A DNA stretch of 64,000 nt from Lycium barbarum (lineage: Eukaryota; Streptophyta; Magnoliopsida; Solanales; Solanaceae): contig NC_083338.1 in assembly GCF_019175385.1 (NCBI RefSeq), forward strand, positions 88,185,777 to 88,249,776. The letters run 5' to 3'. How positions within the stretch are numbered: the stretch's first letter is position 1; every line of letters begins with the position of its first letter. The notes under the pieces are model-generated. The model was not told the origin of the DNA, searched no databases, and was given only the letters and a program-made list of their open reading frames with translations. Shown in pieces: positions 59,491-64,000 of the stretch. A program made the translations under genes and the position numbers.

Positions 59491-61357
59491 TCTTTATTGG
59501 AGATTCCTATGTATGTGCATTTGTTGTAGATTATTACTTAATAACGACGATCAGAAATCCTAAAGGGATCGATAACCAAGTATTTATAAGTAACGGCGAT
59601 CAAGGTGTTTCGCCACCATTGGTAATTTTGAAATCTAGGATGGAAGGTAGTTATACGCGCAGATGAAAGATGAATATTGAGGATTGAAAAGGCAAAAATA
59701 GTATTTGCGTAATCGGAAGAGTAAGAGATCCTTTCAAATTCGGAGGGAGATGCATTACGAGAATGTATTGGAATCTGTTCGAACTTCAACTTGTTCTAGG
59801 TCGTGTGAGGAAGGTCACACAGAAAGGTGGATGCGACCATACCGGTACTAATGCACCAGATATCATTAGAGCTTCAAGGTTAAGCGTGCTGGGGTGAGAG
59901 AAATACTAGGATGGGTGACCCCCTGGGAAGTATATTAAGAGCTCTACAAATTCAGACATAAGAGGCAGATGAGAAATTAAAGTAACCTAAGGGAAATTGG
60001 AGTATGAGGAGTGGTTGGAAACCCTAAAAGATCGCGAATGATGCGACGAACTAAACCGGCAAAGAGAAAGAAGGTGCATCACCGCTCTAGAACTAGGATA
60101 AGTTTGAAAGGTATTCGGACTTTGGAAGCGGGGTATTAGTAAATATATGTATGTATGTGTATGACATCCCATATGCGGCAGCGTCAACCGATATGTGTGC
60201 CCCAGCAACCGACGATGCTATATACTGAAAGCATTGATCGAACAGGGTATTGAAGTTCAAGTGACAAATGCTACCAGGTAAGTTGATGTTATTTTACTGC
60301 AGGTTAGATTTGGAAAGTCCTAATGCAATGACATCCGGGAAAGGAAGAAAGTGAGTATACAGAAATTAAGGAGACCAAAATGTTATGAAAAAAAAATGTA
60401 AGGAACAAGGGTGAGTGAATCTTCCAAGAGAGACGACGGGAAAGGCAAGGGACTATTGGATAAGATTTGAAAGTAGGCATGTGAAAAGGATAAAGTGTGG
60501 TAGTATGGAACAAAAGAGGAATGTGTGGGGTCAGATAACAGACTTCGATAAGTGGGACTAAATGATAGTGACCACAATAAGGAATGTAAAGTAAGAGAAA
60601 GAATGATCAGGCCTTGTAACGATGCTAAGAGATTTCCAGCTCTTGAGAAGTATATAAAGGGATAAATGTGTAGTCATATTGACATGGTTTCCTCAGACAT
60701 GGAGAAGCTTTCCTAAAAGATGACTTAAGGATAGAACGGATTTGCACGTTTAAAGGAATATTTCACGAACCTCAGGGTCGATACTGTAAATAACAAGAGG
60801 AGAAGGGCGCTCGAGGAAGAAGGAACCCAGGGAAGGTTGAGGATGAAGGTAGGAAAGGTATATTAATGGGCTGATCGAAAGGAGAGAGGAAAAAGGGAAA
60901 ATTGGGAAATCACCAAAGGCAAGCGAGAGGATAATGAATTAGCAAACTAACCGGAAGGTAGTACATTAATAACTTAGGATGAGGATAAAACAATTACCGA
61001 GATTCGATTATAGAGGAAACAAAAGAGTGTATGGGAAATATTCATTAGTATGGACTAGCCTTGGAGACAGGAAGGAGAAGAAAGAAGAGAGTATATTGCA
61101 GGGATTTCAAGACACGAACAAGAAGATGCAGGATACTGGAAGAATTACAACGCATAGATGGGATGCAAATAAGTAGTCAAGAATTTTTTTGGATAAGTGA
61201 GCTAAGTGAGAAAAAGGGATTGATAGTGGGAACAGAAGAGTGTAGTATATTAATTTTCAATAGTACACTGTAAACGTAAGGTGAAACTAGCAACTCAGAG
61301 TAAGAAGAATTCCAGTGATAATAGTTGTGGAGGAAAACGAGGACAAACGGAGCAAAG
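59491..61357 (+). other. Non-coding internal domain of the second element
   Basis: It contains the 5S-derived block and a segment homologous to the first element. The remainder to 61357 is purine-rich with no credible gene; short frames at 60979-61273 show no domain. No polypurine tract or 3' LTR is seen, so the element is truncated, probably where the minus-strand LTR starts. Confidence 0.55.
59829..59931 (+). pseudogene. 5S rRNA-derived block, copy 2 (positions 1-103 of 5S)
   Basis: It begins GGATGCGACCATACC and aligns without a gap to the first 103 bases of plant 5S rRNA as I recall it; about 87 of 103 match. GTTAAGCGTG and the box C region GGATGGGTGACC plus CTGGGAAGT are unchanged. The last 17 bases of 5S are missing and no T-run follows closely. 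It sits alone, at the position equivalent to copy 1. Confidence 0.9.
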
Positions 61358-61770
61358 TGTGACCAAACGCTCTAAAAAACATTTTGACGGGTATCCGGAG
61401 CTAACTACCGATCACCACTCGTTCTACTACTCATCAAACTTAACTTGCCTTCATTTATTATTCCTGACACAACTAGCCATGAGGAGGAATCATTTTCACT
61501 TTCAAAACATATCTACATTTATATACATAAGCCCTCCGACTATCAAAATGATATACAAAATTACAACGTAGTCATCATGGGACATCTACTACCCACATGT
61601 ATGTATCTACGAGCCTCTACTAGAGTACTGAACATAAAGACGGGACAGGACCCCGTCGTGCCCAAAACATATATACACAAAATAGTAAAACAAATGGCAC
61701 CTCCGGAATAATGGAGTGCTCTCGTAAATCTGCTGATCAGCTCCTATGAATCTGGGTCGCCTCCCTGTCT

Positions 61771-61844
61771 ACCTGTGGGTATGAACACAGCGTCCAAAAA
61801 AAGAAAAATACGTCAGTACTAAATATGTATTGAGCATGTAAGGC
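61771..61844 (-). promoter_or_regulatory. Conserved LTR hairpin core, copy 12
   Basis: A degraded copy: on the minus strand CTCAATAC...GTACTGACG, ending CATACCCACAGGT. Confidence 0.6.
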
Positions 61845-62010
61845 ATGAGTAGTAACATAAATAAAACGTGAAGGACAACATAAGATAAAAAACCAAGTAA
61901 TACCTTTTGAGATATTCGTCATACTTGCTTTACCTTTTCTCAGGAATCGTGGAATGCACATACATATACATATTATAATACCGTATCTGCTCATACACAT
62001 TAAACATTAT

Positions 62011-62170
62011 CCGTATTCGGCCACGTAGTGGCTCGACAGTACCCGTATTCGGCCACGTAGTGGCTCGACAGTACCCGTATTTGGCCACGTAGTGGCTCGA
62101 CAGTATCCGTATTCGGCCACGTAATGGCTCGATAATATCCGTATTCGGCCACGTAGTGGCTCGACAATAT
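62011..62170 (-). repeat. 32 bp tandem array in LTR, five units
   Basis: CCGTATTCGGCCACGTAGTG starts at 62011, 62043, 62075, 62107 and 62139. Unrelated in sequence to the 54 bp array in the sister LTR at 14131-16443. Confidence 0.93.
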
Positions 62171-64000
62171 CACATACATGTCATCCATACCCGCCATAAC
62201 AAGGCTCGGTATATCTCATTATCATCATTGCCATCACTACGGAAGTCTTTAATCAATATCATTTTAAGAGTCTTGGAAGTCGCAAATTCTAGGTTTTCTT
62301 AGGAATAAGACATTTTAACTGAATTCGTAATAAGGGTATTATGCTTCTATATCTCTTGGAAGGCATAATCATTTTCGCTATCATGATCGTTATTACTGGC
62401 ATATCTCCCTTTTGAAGAAAACAATGACATAAGAGAAGGCCAACTATCATGAATGTGATGGATACTCATACGGTATGCTCAATCATCCCATGAGGACATA
62501 TGGAACTTTAGTCTTTGGGTATCACTGGGAGGGGAATTACCATCATAATCGTTGTCATGAAGAACATTCATCAACATCATCATAATGGCCTTAAGAATCA
62601 TGGAAGCCTAGCATTTTAGGAGTAAGGACAATATGGAAAACAAGCGTGGGGTCACAACATAGGAATTACCATTATAAAGATCCTTATCGTTTATATCGCA
62701 AGGTTCATGAAAGTTGTGGGTGTCGTATGTAGTTTGAAAACTATGGAATCATCATCGTTATCATAGGACATATCTCATCTCTGGCTCACAAGAAAACTCT
62801 TAATAATCATGGAATACATGGGAGATACAATACAGGGGTCATGCCTTAGGAAGGAAAGGGGCTAGCATCATAAGGTGGGTCTAGCAATGATGAATAACAT
62901 CAAGGAGTCGTACAAGGATCATTAGCTTCGTAGAATTCCATGTCGTATTCGTAGCATGAATTTCGTGAAGACATCATATCATAGGCTTTAGAATCTCTAG
63001 TCTCAGGCTCGTCATTGCCATTATCGTATTCATAACATATGTCTTATTCTTTTATCTCATAAGAAACTCTACATAACGTTGACTCATATTTTCCGGAATG
63101 TAAGAAAGTCATAGAGAGATAAGGGAAGTCATGTCATAAGAATCATGCCTTAGAAAGAAGGGACTAGCCTTACATACCTTTATGTCTCTCCAACTTTATC
63201 AATTAAACGCTTTTCTCCAAGGTTCACGATTCTACCTTCAAGAGAATTCGTACTAAGATTTGATAATTGGAACATAGTTAGGCTTAAGCTAAAGCTAACG
63301 AAAATTGGGCAGCATCTCCTTTGTTTCTACAACTTCCTCCATATGCTATAACAACTCCCAACATCAATAACAACATTCATAATATCATAATCATTTACTT
63401 TGTCAAGTTCGACATTATTAAATTCCCACAATTCCTTACAAAAATGATTCATGACCATAGTTATGGCATAACATCGTATTTGTTCTCATATAATACCTCC
63501 TTACCATCGTTTGTATCATTTACAACAAGATTTCACTCATAATACCTCAAGAATCATGATCCATGTCAAACTTGTATTCAAGAATACCACTATTCTTATA
63601 TTTGTAACCCGTTTTCTACCCTTTCCATAATCCAAGTCTTTCAACCCTTCAATATTCTAAATAACATGAAATGATCATAAAACTCACCTTTGATTTTATA
63701 GAAATGGGGTGAGTTTTAGATGGAAATGCTTCACTTGAAGAAAACCCTAGCTCTACTTCCAAAGAAATTCTTGACTTCTAGCAATCCTAAAGAGGTTCTT
63801 TGCACTTGATTTCCTTGGATTAATGATGTTGATCTTTGATTTGCCTTGGATTTATGTAAATGGAGTGTGGAGAAGGCTCTAGAGGTGTGTAGAGGGTTTT
63901 TGGGAGTGTTTGGGGTCTGTTGGTGAAGAAAAATGGGAAAAAAACGAAGTGGGACAAATATATGTAACTTGGAACTTTTCCACCGACAGCAACTTACGGT

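Larger units (their letters stand above)
61358..64000 (-). mobile_element. Minus-strand LTR, partial at the right edge of the window
   Basis: On the minus strand it ends near 61358 (degraded GGTCACA). It is strongly similar to the LTR 14131-16443 through ACGAGCCTCTACTAGAGTAC, ACCTCCGGAATAATGGAGTG and the AAAATTGGGCA block (63300). It carries the core (61771-61844) and a 32 bp tandem array (62011-62170). The U3 start lies beyond the window; 63980-64000 may be the beginning of its palindrome cluster. Confidence 0.8.

Noticed and set aside
52186..59931. Functional 5S rRNA genes
   Set aside because: Both blocks are single, diverged, lack the 3' end of 5S and lie inside retrotransposons rather than in a tandem 5S array.
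62011..62170. CRISPR-like array of regularly spaced repeats
   Set aside because: Units are directly adjacent with no unique spacers, and the DNA is plant; it is a minisatellite. The same applies to the arrays at 17249, 30572, 57946 and 5906.

Overview
This window looks like plant nuclear DNA, most likely from a repeat-rich asterid and probably a member of the Solanaceae. I base that on the retrotransposon families present, on a four-exon nuclear gene with GT-AG introns, and on AT-rich intergenic DNA. There are no operons, Shine-Dalgarno sites or other prokaryotic features. I recognise one apparently intact host gene: a universal stress protein A-like gene on the minus strand (coding span 7651-9715). 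A degraded LEA-like gene fragment lies at 4657-4866. Nearly everything else is LTR retrotransposon, mostly Ty3/Gypsy, in nested layers.

Layout. Positions 1-3549 hold the 3' end of a Tekay/Del-type chromovirus (integrase C-terminus, chromodomain, polypurine tract, 3' LTR). Positions 3550-7650 are non-LTR DNA with a possible MULE fragment, two minisatellites and the LEA fragment. The USP gene follows, then a truncated LTR-like promoter fragment (10370-10973). From 10974 to 22079 lies a decayed minus-strand gypsy element (RT start, protease, gag, primer-binding site, 5' LTR) broken up by two minus-strand LTRs and one plus-strand LTR-like fragment. After an AT-rich spacer, 23730-46489 is an old Athila-type element in plus orientation: LTR, Asp-type PBS, gag, protease, RT, RNase H, integrase and an env-position ORF. 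It is split by four LTR insertions, one of which carries a further LTR inside it. From 46490 to 61357 there is a fragment of one LTR, a young 9.6 kb gag-only element (47078-56713) with near-identical 3.2 kb LTRs, and a second related gag-type element (LTR, PBS, degraded ORF). The window ends inside another minus-strand LTR (61358-64000).

The most unusual observation is that both gag-type non-autonomous elements carry a 5S rRNA-derived block in the internal domain between gag and the 3' end (52186-52278 and 59829-59931). The blocks align without gaps to plant 5S rRNA, and the internal-promoter boxes are better conserved than the rest. A second theme is LTR architecture. Twelve LTR copies on both strands share a roughly 70 bp core that can fold into consecutive hairpins, with apparent compensatory changes. 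Upstream of that core, most of these LTRs carry a short tandem array at an equivalent place whose sequence differs even between LTRs of one family, and several carry a CG-containing palindromic cluster in U3. Several LTRs are solo copies with perfect 5 bp target-site duplications, showing that much of the region has been shaped by LTR-LTR recombination.
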